Shown here: positions 42,767 to 55,196 of the stretch, in pieces
Layout of the letters: each line of letters opens with the position of its first letter
Numbering within the stretch: position 1 is the first letter of the stretch
Assembly: GCA_018296165.2 (NCBI GenBank)
Contig: JACKQL020000017.1
Location: 496,001-560,000 of the forward strand
Length of the DNA stretch: 64,000 nt
Origin: Termitomyces sp. T153
Lineage: Eukaryota > Basidiomycota > Agaricomycetes > Agaricales > Lyophyllaceae
Reading direction: 5' to 3'
Made by a program: the position numbers and the translations under genes
Notes under the pieces: generated by a model
The model's database searches: none
Told to the model about the DNA's origin: nothing
The model's input: only the letters and a program-made list of their open reading frames with translations

Positions 42767-44642
42767 TCAACCAACGAGATCTCCTTCGTCATTGTCATCA
42801 TCATTGTCATCATTGTCGTCATCATCGTCCATCACATCATCTTCGTCAAAAACATCATAAGGTCCCCACTGTGCTCTATGATCAAGACCAAGCTTCTACC
42901 TCACCAACGAAAACTCTAGATCATTGGAGCAGGTAGGCAGATCCATAAATTGATCATCATTCTCCCACGTCTCCTCAAAGGAACTGTCACCTAAGGGCGA
43001 CTGTTTATCGGATGAGTGTGTTATCGCATCGAAAGCATACTTGATCTGTCCACCCTTGCTGAAAAAGAACGATACACCTCTTTCCCCAAGAGTGCGCATG
43101 AGAATGACATTCTTGCTCAGAGGCTCATCCGTACGTTCAAGGAAATTGTAGATTGCGTCGAAGATAGATTGATACCCAACGTAAAATGTCTTGAAAAGAG
43201 ATTGTTGAAGCGTTAGTGGAAGGTAACACATCACGTTGTCCATCATATCAACTCCATTACAAGGGACTCCTCGTTGGAAGCTCTCCATCTCAAAACTCAT
43301 GCCATCCGTTGCCATCCCAGCAGCACCTATAAAACTATCAGAGCTAAGGTAAGAATGGGGAGTTCAGACATACAACACAGGCGAAAACGCATGTGTTTGC
43401 TTAGCCATCCTCCAGCACATTCTCCACACGTACAACCCCATCTGCGTTTTGCAATGTACTCTTCCAAGTTGTTGGAAATCAACGGCATTCCCATGACTCG
43501 TTTGACGAGAAACTCGCAGGTTAAGTCATCCTGAGTGTAGCCATCCCATTGGCCCATGAATATCCCGAGAAACTCGCGCGAGGACTGCATTGCGCTCGTA
43601 AGGCTCTCAAGCGGCGTCGTTCCCTCTATGTTCTTCGCGTTCTTTAAATCTTCCGTGACGTCCAGCTCCAACAGAACCTGCACAGCATTTAGGTTTGCCC
43701 TCCCTAGCGCTGCGTGGATGGGAGTGAAACCTGAGGCGTCAGGATTGTGGATGCAAGCTGGGTCTGACTGATAGTGACGCCTTATTGTATCTATCACCTC
43801 CTGACCATGTGTATTAACAACGGCAAAATGAATTGGATAGTTTTGTTTGACTTCTTCGGCTGAGAGATTGTCAATAGCTGAAGGATCAAACTCTCTCCCT
43901 TGCTCATCGGCATCGTCGTTGGCTGGTATAAAGCGGGAAAGATGGTTTGGGTTGGGAGAATAAGCCAAGAATTGGGTACGTCCAACACGTCGGAATCCGT
44001 TCTATCAAAGGGAAGATTTATTACTTTCTTTCCCGGCTGCAATGAGGATACAAAGACGTGCCTTTCTCAAGAATGCTATTTGTTTATCCTGAAGAAACTT
44101 CCAATTCGACTTGTCGGTAAATTCAGTGGGAGTAGGCCAGCACATGAGTGTATCACGATCATCCACATGTTCGGATGAAACGAGTTCCTTCAACATGGTT
44201 GATCCTAGTCCCTTTCCGCGGACCTATTCAAATAGTCGATGTTAGCGAGTACTTCTACAATGAGGTGGATTTATACCTCTTTAACGACAGAGATATTTAA
44301 CACGTAGATGATTTCGCCATCATTCAGTTCGGTTCCCCAGCACCCTGTGCCACATCGATTTCCAGGTTCCAGGAGCCACGGACGCACACGGCCAAAGTTG
44401 TCGAAAAGTTTGACAGAAAACTGATGCAGTTCATCACTATTTGCATCCATTATTTCAAGGAACGAGCCCCGACAGAAGCGACGCCAAATCTTGATAGCAG
44501 ACAAGGACGCGATAGAGCCTAATTCTGGGTGGGTGGCCTCTAAAGAGATATTTTGGAAAACACGTCGGTATTCATAGTCGAACTCAGTTGAGAAGGTAAA
44601 TGAGACGTTTTCGGGCTGGAGCGAAGTCATGTTGGTGGTCAT
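42767..44642 (-). pseudogene. GNAT/ankyrin paralogue with an in-frame TAG
   Basis: Same four-exon structure as the gene at 12.2-14.3 kb: exon 1 44642 (or 44630)-44277, 44223-44062, 44001-43374, 43326 onward. Conserved blocks: IIYVLNISVVKE, VRGKGLGSTM (acetyl-CoA loop), NGFRRVGRTQFLAY, FTPIHAALGRANLNAVQVLL, GCTCGECAGGWLSK, and FYVGYQSIFDAIYNFLERTD. A TAG at 42898-42896 follows EFSLVR where the intact gene has a CAG (VRQMLGL). The same frame then stays open through KLGLDHRAQWGPYD and an Asp/Asn-rich tail to TGA at 42769-42767. So a single nonsense change removes 43 residues. The shortened protein could still be made. Intron 2 again needs a GC donor (AAG|GCACGT). Confidence 0.78.
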
Positions 44643-44905
44643 TGAAAAAAGAAACAGCACTCGTCGCAGACCCTTTCTGCTTTTCCTTTTACGTCAGATC
44701 ATCGCTCAACTTCGTCATACTCCTTTGTCTACAATAACATCATAGAAAGTGGCACATGCACGCAAACTAGTGACAATAGGAATCGCCAAAGACAGTTCTT
44801 TGGAAACTGTTAATATCGGTCTACCAGAAGTTGAGGCGAGGCCATACCAGGATCACAATATGGGAAGGATAAATTATCATTCCGTCATCTGACTTCTGAG
44901 TCCAT
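44643..44905. other. short intergenic spacer
   Basis: Promoter side of the GNAT/ankyrin paralogue and 3' side of gluconokinase. Nothing recognised. Confidence 0.4.
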
Positions 44906-45645
44906 TCAAGATCTAATGTCACGGTCAATGAGATCACTAAGTCCTTCCACCGCCTTCCTAACTTGCTCCTCGGTGCTGTCCTGCAACAATACCACGACAA
45001 CGTCCTCTTCACCCACTGGACTCTCCAGTGTTTCCAGTTGACTATCAAGCATTGATGCCTTCATGAAATGTCCCGGGCGTTTCTCCATACGCTCATGCAA
45101 TACATCCCTATCGCCCTCGATGAAGACAAAGTATGTCGTAGGCAGTTCCTTTGAAGCAGCTACTCCTTCTACTCTTCTTCGACCGCGCAGTATGTCTCGG
45201 TAATAACGTTTTAACGCGGAACTGCTAATTACAACGCCTGGCTTTGGTGCTTCTTCTGCATTGTGATTCAACGTTATCGATTCGGCAGTTCCTCGAATGA
45301 GCGCAAGCCAAGGTTCACGGTCGATGTCTGTTAGTGGAATACCAGCAGACATTTTCGCTACGTTTGATGTGGGGTGGAGGTCATCTCCTTCAACATAGGG
45401 ATACCCTAATGACTTGGCCAAGGCATTTCCGAGTGTCGATTTACCTGTGCCGGAAACACCCTTTGGTAATATTGGATGGACAAAAACGAACCATAGAGGA
45501 TATGTGAGTATTGATAAGTTGCGGGAACACAAGAATCATGGAGGATGGTCGTCAATTGGAGAGATTCCATTACGCCGGAAACGTGGGAGCTTACCATCAC
45601 AACGATAAAGATAGGATCACGGTATGGCCCTGTTGTTGAAGACAT
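44906..45645 (-). CDS. gluconokinase
   Basis: Phosphorylates D-gluconate to 6-phosphogluconate with ATP, feeding the pentose phosphate pathway; cytosolic. Exon 1 (45645-45595, MSSTTGPYRDPIFIVVM) and exon 2 (45460-44906) join in phase to 201 residues. The P-loop GVSGTGKST starts exactly at exon 2. Then come GDDLHPTSNVAKMSAGIPLTD (substrate loop), DREPWLALI, SSSALKRYYRDILRG and FVFIEGDRDVLHERMEKRPG, HFMKASMLDSQLETLE. These are the standard landmarks of the GntK/IDNK family at normal length. Intron is gtaagc..caaag. Confidence 0.92.
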
Positions 45646-46658
45646 TGCTGACGATACTGAGCAGTGTATAAACTGATGATAGTGACGGTACTGATGCGTT
45701 GAGAGCGATATGTATCTTCAAAATTTATCAATTGATGAGTTGTTCTGGCGCACCAAGTCTTTCATCTGCGTTCTGGATAGAGTCGGTCCGGAGGTCCGGA
45801 CCAATCATAAAACTTAAACAGTAAAGGGATCAAATATCATGGGAGAATTGAGAGCAAAGGCGCAGAACTTTACAGTAGAGAAAAAATATCGAAAGCTACT
45901 TGACAAGTTGTACGCGTACGGATCAAACATTTAGCGCTCAACTTTCGCGATAATACTTATCGACCAGTTGGAAATCTATGTATTGAATACACGAGTACAT
46001 CGTTGCCAGCTATCTGGAGCCAAGGCCTCGTCGAGAATGGTTTCTGTATGTGTAGGGGTAGTAGATACAAGCTCGTTGCTCCATACAATGTCCGGCTGGT
46101 GGGGCAGAGTTAAATGAAATAGAGGATGTTGGATGTGGTGATAGTTGATTTGGGTTGTCAGATATTGAGATGTACGTATCATAAATGAATGAGAAAGGGC
46201 GAGGAATAACAAAAAGTTGTGGGGTGAGGATTGGAACAGGATGAAATCAAGTAGGAATGCTTCCAGCATAGAACAATTAAAAACATTAACAGAATATGGA
46301 CAAAGGTGAAAGGGACCAAGAAGCAGACAATGGTGAAAAAAGGAACCTGTGTAGAGCTTTACAGACAAAGGAGCGACATTGTAGGAGATAACGAGAGGTA
46401 GCACTGAGAGTCATGTCCATACAAAAAAAGGAACGAGCATGTAATAAGATCTTGAAGACGACAGATTGATACACTTGGCAATCGAGATTCTTCATTCTTG
46501 CTCTTCATGTTTGAGAAAATCGAGGGCGTTACAGGCTCAGAAACGAAAACACATCGTCATGGGGGCCTTGAGACATTGGCAGACCAGTTTTCCAGCACTG
46601 TCAGGTATAGTTATCACTGTTGAGAAGATCAGGCGGAGGGGTTTTCCAAGCATGCAGA
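45646..46658. other. intergenic
   Basis: Between two minus-strand genes. Contains the gluconokinase promoter side and the 3' side of the DUF6593-like gene. No recognised exon; an open frame at 45976-46404 has no pattern. Confidence 0.4.
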
Positions 46659-48566
46659 TTATAACGCCGGCGATACCGGGCCTTGCAAGGGTGGGTCTGA
46701 CATTATGGGCGAGAAATTGATGGAATTGTACGCAGGGGGCGGCATGTCACGTTCTGCCTCTCTAACCCAATGCTCAAGGTCGTCATCCACTTCCTTGTTG
46801 ATAATAAATTGCCCGTCTTCCGATACAAGGGGCTGTAGTCGTGGCAGCGTTTGCCGTACGTCACCCTGTGAACTCGACGTGGGCGGGGTCGGCAATGTGC
46901 GCTGGTGATACGCTGCATGTGGTTGCCATTTCTCGCGCTCGTGCATGGCGTGACTCTGGCTCGCACTGCGGGTGCGAGTGCGGACACGACCGGAGGGTGG
47001 CATTGTATCGTTAGAATGTGACGTTGACGTCTGGGGTGGCTGAGGTAGTTGCCGGGGGGGCCGAGAAACGGAGGGACCGCTCGCTGCCTCGCTAGGGAAA
47101 TGGACGGATGGGGATATTCGTGAGCGCGGTGGTGTTGATCTCGGCCGCGGGATTAGTGGGGGCACGGGATGAAGAGCGGGGATATCGGGAAGACGACGTG
47201 GAATTGAGCCGCCTGTTGGATGAGAGGAAGATGGCCAAAATTGAGGGCTATGATTCGCTTGAGAGTTAGAATTGAGGTGTGCGGGGATCAGCGGCACGGG
47301 TGGGACATCCTCATCATCTGTATAATAAGATGGATCAAGGTACGTGTGTGAGGGCGCGGCACTCCGTGAGACGGGAGAGAAGATTGATTCGGAAGCAGGG
47401 CTAGGTGATCGTGTTGTTAGAGGCGAGAAATACACATGCTCGCTAACGCCCTCAGACTCTGATGTAGATGGCGTTGGACTGGATGATCGTTGCATCTGAT
47501 ATATGTGATCTTCGTACTCGACTTGCGCCATCTGTTCGGTAGATATGGCTGCTGGGGTGAGTGCTTCTAAAGAAGACTGAGAAGAGTGTGGCGAGTCTGA
47601 GGAGGAGCGATTAGGATAGATAGGCTCCCCATACATGATTTTTCTCCATTGTTGATTGGAGGTAGAAAAATTGCCTGGAGCGGCCTTCGGATTTGCAAGG
47701 CCTGGGAGGTTCGTAGCATCTCCAGGTGAAGGAGTAGAAATGTCCGCAACTTGGTACTGTACCCATTGTTGCGAATTAGTGACAAGAAAGAGCGCGGTGA
47801 TCAGCAGATAGTCAAGCAATAGTATGGAAACCCCATGGTGGACTAGCATGGGACGGGCATCATTTTTTTCGTGCAGGGTTTCGAAGATTCGGAACTGTGG
47901 AGTAGAAAAGTTTAGGTCCAATATTGCGATTGGCCCTTTAACCGCAGCCGTTGTACACTGACGCAAGTTGAATGAGCTGAAGGTCATACAAACAAACGAC
48001 ATACCCAGTACAAGTTTTCTTGCTGCTTCCACTTCAAACTCTCAGCATAATTCGGTATTTTGAATTTCCTTCCACTGATATGACAGGTCGGATCAGGACG
48101 GTAAAGTATACGCAGAGTGGCCGACTTACTTGCCGCCGCGTTTGAGAAAGGTTTCGCTACCTTTCCACCTCATGCCTCTCATCTGTATGAGTACTCCATC
48201 CGAGATATTTTTCCCCTTCTGAGGGATAGTTCTGGACCATCTGATTTCAGCAGTTTTAGTGTCCCCATCCCATAGGTCAGCTCGCTTGATAGTCGTTGTT
48301 GGCCCGACGGTCTTGATAGTATAAAGAGGCTGATGAATGACATCGTCGATGACTGTCGTATCCAAAAACGAGGTCGAAGAGAGCTTCAAAGTAAGCAAAG
48401 GTATCTTCTGGATATCATCGGGGTGTCTTCGAAGCATGGGAACGACTGACGCTAGCATCGAAGCACGAGAAGATAGCGTAGAGGACGTTGGAGCCAGCTT
48501 AGAGCTCCCAGAGCGGTTTGAGCGCACAGCTTTCACAGAGGGGTCAGCTACTACACCCTTTGCCAT
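46659..48566 (-). CDS. DUF6593-like protein with a long Ser/Pro-rich C-terminal half
   Basis: Three exons (48566-48130, 48074-48005, 47957-46659) join in phase to 601 residues, starting MAKGVVADPSVKAVRSNRSG. Residues about 70-230 carry the mushroom-typical module: PLYTIKTVGPTTTIKRADLW, TKTAEIRWSRTI, FKIPNYAESLKWKQQENLYW, CTTAAVKGPIAILDLNF, FRIFETLHE, then a hydrophobic stretch VSILLLDYLLITALFLVTN that could span a membrane. The rest is disordered, rich in Ser/Pro with repeated PP motifs, ending with DDDLEHWVREAERDMPPPAY. Molecular function unknown. The domain name is from memory of the pattern. Confidence 0.75.
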
Positions 48567-49022
48567 GAAGGTTCGGGAACAAGCATAAGAGATCCTGCTG
48601 CAGATGGGACCGGACGATGACACTTGGAAATGCTGATATAATACTGTAGTGTGGACGCATCACCGGAAACTTTGGTAAACCCTGATGGCAGGTGTACATA
48701 CATGTGACCGGACTAGCGAGGGGGAAAGTCATGAGCCATCAGATTATCCAGGAGTTCACCGGATATGTCCGGCAGGTCCAAGATCTGTCCAATTTAGACG
48801 CAGTTGCAGTCTTGCTCAGAGCCAAAGACACACGGCGCGGGAGCTTACTACTGCTGAAGCAGTTCATATGCGCCATATAACTACTAGCATGAACATGGAG
48901 CCTTTACAAGCCACGTAATCATGTAAGCTGCACAAACAAACACCAACTGCGCGTTGCATTCTTTTCGCCAACTTGAACCACGACTACCACCTCCATCGCT
49001 GCGTCTCTAGCCTCTTTGCATT
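48567..49022. other. divergent intergenic region, DUF6593-like gene / CHZ1
   Basis: 456 bp between two divergent start codons; it must contain both promoters. No TATA box obvious. Confidence 0.45.
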
Positions 49023-49570
49023 ATGTCCTCCAATGTAACAGACCCCAAGTTTGTCTTCTCGTTACTTACTTGCGTGCTGCTTGACATATTTTCAGAAACA
49101 CCGAGGCCGGTGCCGAAAACGTCGCGTCTTCCGACAACAAAGGGAAAGGAAAAGCCCCCGCTGCTGACGAAAGCATGGAGGTCGAAGAAGAGGAAGAAGA
49201 AGAGGAAGAAGATGACGGCGAAGAAGAGGAGGAAGATGATGATGTAGAGGTTCGTATCCAACCGCGTCGCGTGTTTCCATTTCATAGTCGCCATATGTTT
49301 GACGCGTCTGATTCACTCATGACGCGGAATTCGTCCCTTATTCTTTCTTATTGTTTGTAACGCCTAGGAATTTCACTAACACCTTTTTCTCTGAAACAAC
49401 AGGAAAATTATGACGAGATCGATCCATCTGCCATCCTTTCTACTGGCAGACGTACCCGCGGCGTTAAAGTCGATTACACCTCCAAGGCAGCCCTCGAACG
49501 CGCCGGGCTTACGGAAAATACCAATGAGAAAGAAGATGACGATGACGACGATGTTGTGATGAAGGACTAA
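49023..49570 (+). CDS. CHZ1: histone H2A.Z-specific chaperone Chz1
   Basis: Chz1 binds H2A.Z-H2B and delivers it to the SWR1 remodeller in the nucleus. Exons 49023-49048, 49096-49249 and 49403-49570 join in phase to 115 residues. Order: short start MSSNVTDPK, a Ser/Asp/Lys stretch, a long Glu/Asp tract (MEVEEEEEEEEEDD...), then the CHZ motif NYDEIDPSAILSTGRRTRG, VKVDYTSKAALERAG, and an acidic tail ending VVMKD. The DEIDPS.I...GRRTRG...DY signature is diagnostic. Length and acidic flanks fit the family. Confidence 0.9.
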
Positions 49571-52010
49571 ATGAAAGAAAATTCGTCGCGTAGACAGCGC
49601 GGAACACCTGTGGACCTAAATCTCTTCAGCTCGTGGTCCTGTCAATAGTGTACTTCCACGCTTCGGCTTGCTTCTGCCACTTGCAACAATGTTTTTTGAC
49701 ATCCAAGTTCGACTAGCACTTGACCATGCATGTTCTTTCTCATCAACTGTTTCTCATACTTCTACTTACCTTCCAGAAATGCAACTCCTTATGCGATCCT
49801 TCGAGACCTTTCAATACATTACTTCTTTCTCCCACAACTCGTCTTCAATTCTCCCGCGTGGGCGAGATTGTCCCGTTTCCTGAAAGCTACGCTAAGTATA
49901 TCTCCGTGCATCCATGCGTCAATAGCTTGTTGTCACGTTTCAGCTGATTTGATAGTTCCTCGCTGGCATCGCTCAAGTCTCGATGTGCATGGGGTAGCTG
50001 CGGGCGTGCCGCTAGCCCACTTCTATATTAGGAAAGGGTTTACACACGCCATAAACCTCTCGTCTTCTCTCGTCCATCTGCATCACCTTCAATAACGCTT
50101 AATTTGTATCGTGACCGACTTTTTTGCGCCCAGACTGACAGATGTTGCTCGATTTGGGGGGATTTGGGGGAAGCAGTTTTCTTTTCTGGCAATTGCCTAA
50201 CCAATCAAGCTCGTACCTTCGACCACAACTCAACGTAGCCGCTGTTTATCGGGGAGTCGATACGAGCCTCCCATGAGCACACGGAACAAGCCGCGGTCAG
50301 GGACATTGAAACCGATCACTATGTAATTGGCTGTAGTTATCGGTATGCTCCCGGGTCTAGTCAACGCTCTTCTGTTTCGTATAAACGTCTCTACTGTCCT
50401 GAAAAACGTGGGCCAAGTTTTCAACTTCCCACAAGTTCCATGATCCCAACGGGATATTGGCTCTAATCGACAACTATGCCCCAAGTATCCTTATATGGAG
50501 TCGATACGCCGGACATTTTCCGGCGGTGCGTTGCCATGAGGTTATCACCGTTCATCCACATGCTTTGCTATTGATGTGAAACACTTCAGCCACCTGTCTT
50601 CCTCGGGTCCATAAATGGTCTTCGTTTAATTGGGCCTACAGTGAATAGGCTCTTTGCGTCTAATATGTGATCATTGAATCATCGGGTGGTTTAGAGTTTT
50701 CGGTCCTCCGTCGATTGATGGGTCAATATGTATGGCATCTTTTGATGGGAATTGGACTGGTTCCGAGGTGAATGCCCCTGGCAAGGTGACATCTCATCAT
50801 GTTCCAGAGTATGTAGTAGCGTATGGAAACTGGGTAGTGCCCTATCACTGATTGGTTTGGTTCCATAGGTTTGTTCATCCGATCTATCACAGATCGCACG
50901 CGGAGATATCCTACTTTCTTCATCTTTCAATAGAGTGGTTTCAATCTGGACTGGCACCTCCGCGCCACTAGACGCCACCGCGCGCGGGTATTGTTCGCCT
51001 TTCACTATATAGATCTTCCGTCCCAGATCAACACGACCATGAGACCATAGGTCACTCTCATATCATAATCATGATATCTTGATGGTCCACTTGCGACCCC
51101 ACCATGTAACACAGCGCGGAATATTCCGGGATTGCCCATCTATCCGAATACTCGTATGCATCTCGCAGATATTCCATGTGGTAAGGTCACAGCACAACTA
51201 GGTGGTCATTCTGCCAGAGCAAATTGCGATCTTGTACTACGATAGGAATCAAGGATTGGAAGATAGATGAGCACAGAGTTGCCCACGTTTGATAATCAAA
51301 CACTGATTTTCCCTGATGGTAGTAGTACCTTTCGAGATGGGTCAGTCATCAGTAAATGACATCTGCACATCTCCTTCCATTCTTGGAATGGTCACCCTAA
51401 CAGGCAGATCCGAGTCGGCATTGGGGCCAGTCGTGTTCACCAAAAGGTTGAATGACAGATGTACGGAAATATCATATTTTAGAAACAAAGGTCGGTGGGA
51501 TCGGTCCGTCATATACTGTCGCAGAATCTCTGGGTAGGGTTATCTCCAAGTCGAAAGATCCGTAGGACTCGGTATATATTTAGAAACGTGCGATATGATG
51601 TGAGTTCACCAAGCGATATCAGGATTTAGGTGGGAAATTCACCTCTTTCGACACTCCGAAAGTCACTTGAACTCAGATCTGCTCAATAAACTCTAGGTTC
51701 GACATCTCTTGATCTCTGACCTCCATCATCCAGTCCTGGTTTTAGGCACTTGTAAAATGCGCCTACGTCACGTGCCTACGCATGAATTACGAAGATCTTG
51801 AGAGCACCCTTGCAGAGATGGAAATCAAGAGTTCTGTTTGCACAGTCCTCTAGATATAGTAGATATCCAGGCTCCTGCATAGACCCATCTTTGATCTGCC
51901 CTTTTCTTTAAAACCTATTAGAAGACATCCAGATTCCATCGTTTTCTCATCATATACACATCCTACAATGTATACACGGAAAAAATGGCCAGACATGCCT
52001 TGGCCTTGGG
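49571..52010. other. 2.4 kb without a recognised gene
   Basis: Short open frames only, none with family features. A duplicated phrase gatttgggggg occurs at about 50153-50171. A phrase gagtcgatacg recurs (about 50253 and 50499). The region is not strongly CpG-depleted. Confidence 0.45.
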
Positions 52011-53460
52011 TCATTTAGAGAAGCTAGAAAGGTGGGTTGTGGCCAATATCAAGAAAACAAACTCGTCAAAATTCAAGAAGACTCAAAGAAAGGGGATAAA
52101 GAGAATGTAAGTCTGTGATTTGATGAAACTCATTTTTTGTGTTCCTAAAAGTGTGTATCATCATGATAGATCCTGGTAAATGGCCTAGAAGAGGAAAACT
52201 CTGATGAGACATCAGATAACATGTACAAGAGATCAGAAGTGGATCAGTTTGTGAGGGTGAGGGATGGAGATGTTGAAAAGACAATTGCGAGCACCTACAC
52301 CAATGATACCTCAGGGATATCCTCAGGAAGAAACTGAGCATGAAGGGAACTTGGAGAGAAGTTCAAAGTCGGAGATCTGGGAGACATGAAGCTTGTCCCC
52401 ACCATCCAAGTCATTCACAATAGATCACAGAAGCTCATCATGCTGAATCTAGAAGAGTACCTTGAGAGGACAATAGAGAAGTATGGTATGTCAGACTCCA
52501 AGTACATGCCTCTTCCCCCCAGGATTATTCTCAGCTGACAGTCACCAATGACAGCAGAGGAGTGTGCCCACATGCAAGACATTCCCCTGAGAGTTATTAG
52601 GATCTCTAATGTATGCATAGATAGACCAGGCTGGACATCACATATACAATCATATCTTCAAGCTGTTTCATGTGAAAATCCAGGAAAAGCTCACTGGTTG
52701 CACTGCTTTACATCATGAGGCAACACTCCATTACAAGTTATGGGGACCAGGTTATGATGACCATGTGCTGTGAGGATACTATGATGCTGATTTCACATTA
52801 GACATTGACACAAGAAAATCTATCTCCAGTGGTGTCTACATCCAAGCAGGAGGTCCTACCTGCTGGGGATCAGAGTTCCAAAATACAGTGTCTACATTCA
52901 TGACTGAGGCAGAATATATTGCACTAGGGGCTGATCCAATGGATGTATTTGGCATTAGCAGAGATCAGATTGAGAGTTGCATACCACTGCTGGCATCAGA
53001 ACCTGTTACCATTGGAAAAATGGAAAGAGAGACCTGTCATGCCATTTCTCTGACAGATTTTTGCTTTGTAAACAGGCTCTTCCCATTGTTTAGAGTCTTT
53101 TTCCATTGGAAACACATTGGTTAGAAATGGTATAACAGGTTTATCATACAGTGTTTCCTTGGGAAACATTATTGGCTACCAGCAGTGTAGCTGGCTAGTC
53201 TCAAGGAGGATAACAATGGGTCCATTGTGATAACCAAAAACAAATGCAGCCACAATCAAGAAAAGTGTATTGACATATTCCATAACTTTATACAACAGGT
53301 AGTAGAAGGAAATGTGGAGATTCAGTATGTACAAAGCACAGAGAACCTAGTGGATATCCTTACCAAGCCATTTACCATGAGAATCAGTGATGCCCAAGTA
53401 AAAACTATACAGTACAACGATATTTATGGAAGCAGAATTTGGGATAACCTCAGTTGTGAA
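52011..53460 (+). mobile_element. Ty1/copia retrotransposon pol relic
   Basis: Plus-strand pieces of the reverse transcriptase C-terminus and RNase H: LGDMKLVPTIQVIHNRSQKL, NLEEYLERTIEKYGMSDSKY, NPGKAHWLHCFTS, then YYDADFTLDIDTRKSISSGV, YIQAGGPTCWGSEFQNTVST, FMTEAEYIALGADPMD. After an inserted MITE come GSIVITKNK, KCIDIFHNFIQQVVEG and NVEIQYVQSTENLVDILTKP, F. The DADFTLDIDTRKSISS and TEAEYIALG motifs, and the closing VDILTKPF, are copia RNase H signatures. Upstream domains (gag, protease, integrase) and LTRs are not found. Stops and frame breaks are present. Confidence 0.85.
52985..53187. mobile_element. 203 bp foldback MITE, copy A (inside the copia relic)
   Basis: Begins CACTGCTGGCATCAG and ends ...CTACCAGCAGTG, inverted termini. 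Same 203 bp length and same interior phrases (ctgtcatgccatttct, ccattgtttag) as copies B and C. Flanks are TAC and TAG, an imperfect 3 bp target duplication. It separates the copia RNase H pieces ALGADPMD and GSIVITKN. Confidence 0.8.
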
Positions 53461-55196
53461 TACACTGAGGTATGTCCAAAATTCCAGTATGTCAATATCA
53501 GGTTATTGATTAGATACAGTTTTGTATCCAACATTACATAGATTACTGCACTGACTGAGTTTTGTATCCAATGCATATAATCTGCTGTGCAATTTTGTAA
53601 GCCTTTGGGAAGTTGATTTTGATCTGCTATTGGTGCTACCACAATGCACATTCATGAGTATATATATTAAAGTGGAACATGGTTAGGGACATGAGAGGGT
53701 ACTGTATGGCTGCATGTATGCAAGGTATGTGATTGTGGAGTATATGTATGCGGGTGTAAATAAGAATACCTTGTTGACTAATGAAATGCTGAATTCTTTT
53801 GCACATTGTAATATTGTGCATACTTTTGCAGCCATTGTTTCAGTTTCTGGACCTTTGCATCATTCTTGCTGTCATTGCAAACACTATCAGAGCTCATATT
53901 AGATCATACATGGAGACAAAAAAGGATCACACTTTCTCGATGTCCAGCATCAAGCTGGATCCACACATGATGGCTGTCCAAGCATACAGTCTGAATTCAA
54001 TTTTTCTGGGAAAGGAAGCAAGTGACTCAATTTTCGGGAAGTTATCTTTGTCACATAAGGCTATTGTCCGTTTCGAGAGTGGAATGCCCATGATGGCCGA
54101 GTTCATTTGAGCGAGTTACAGAATATGATCTCTTGCTTATTGTTATTGATGAGAAGTTGTTGTGTAGGATGTGGCCAGGACTTGTTATAAATTTGTTGCC
54201 AAATCATGGTCCATGAGTGTTGAAGCTCAACTGCTACTTGTCAGGTGTGAGCTTTGCTCTTGTCTTGTAAGTTGCATGTCTTCCCCCTGTTACCTCTGCT
54301 ATTTCATTATCAAGGTCACGTTTCACATATGGAGTTAACAATAGAATTCTATGACCTAATCATAACATGATACGGTGCTCATCTAGCGAAGACAACCACG
54401 TTTGGGACTTATGAGTGGAAAGATTAAAGAGGACCGACAACAGATACTTAGGTGATATAAAAACGTGAGCCTTTTCCAGAGTACTCGTGTATGGATCAGT
54501 GCGAGGGTCGAACTCGGAACTGACTCATGGACTCAGGACGAAACGAGTTACGGTGGCCGCGGCTGCGGCTGGGCTGCGCGGCTGTTGAGTATATGTGGTT
54601 GTTGTGTGGGTTATGAGTTTTGGTTGGTGACGGTGCTGGGTTGGTATAGACGAACGAGATAAGTGGACGAGGAGTGCGCTTTGTAGAGTTAACTCGGGAG
54701 CTCTGTTGGCGTTTGGGTGGGCTGTACTGCTGATCGTGATAATGATAAATCATTTCCCCGCCGTGTTGATGAAGAGTTGTCCAACAGGAATCTGTTATGC
54801 CAGCTCGGCATTTACCCGCGGAAGGAAACTGGGCTGCTGCCTGCGCTGATGAATGATTTGAGATTCATAAAGAACCACGGAATTGGAAAGTGGTAGCAGA
54901 AATGCTATAAGCGGAGAGGGTGGAGTTCAGCGCGAAGAAGAAAAAACACCCTGTCGAAGAGCACGGGGATTACTTGAGTGTGCGAGGCCATAAAAGAACG
55001 AGAAGTACATTCCATTCATGGAATTCGGCGTTGAGCCGTGAACCGGTGGTCAGGAGATGAATGTTTGGATGTGTTTATTTGCAAAGGGTATAATAGGTGC
55101 CACGTCTCTGCCACGACTGGCCACGTCAACCGTCCTGCATTCCGCAGTAAATTAATTTCTTTCGAGACTGCGCCACGACATTCTCTCCTCCACACA
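53461..55196. other. intergenic with an unassigned fragment
   Basis: 53461-54110 is CpG-poor. A frame ending at 54110 reads MSSIKLDPHMMAVQAYSLNS, IFLGKEASDSIFGKLSLSHK, protein-like but unrecognised; it may be another captured or element fragment. 54114-55196 has no recognised gene and includes the bZIP promoter side. Confidence 0.4.
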
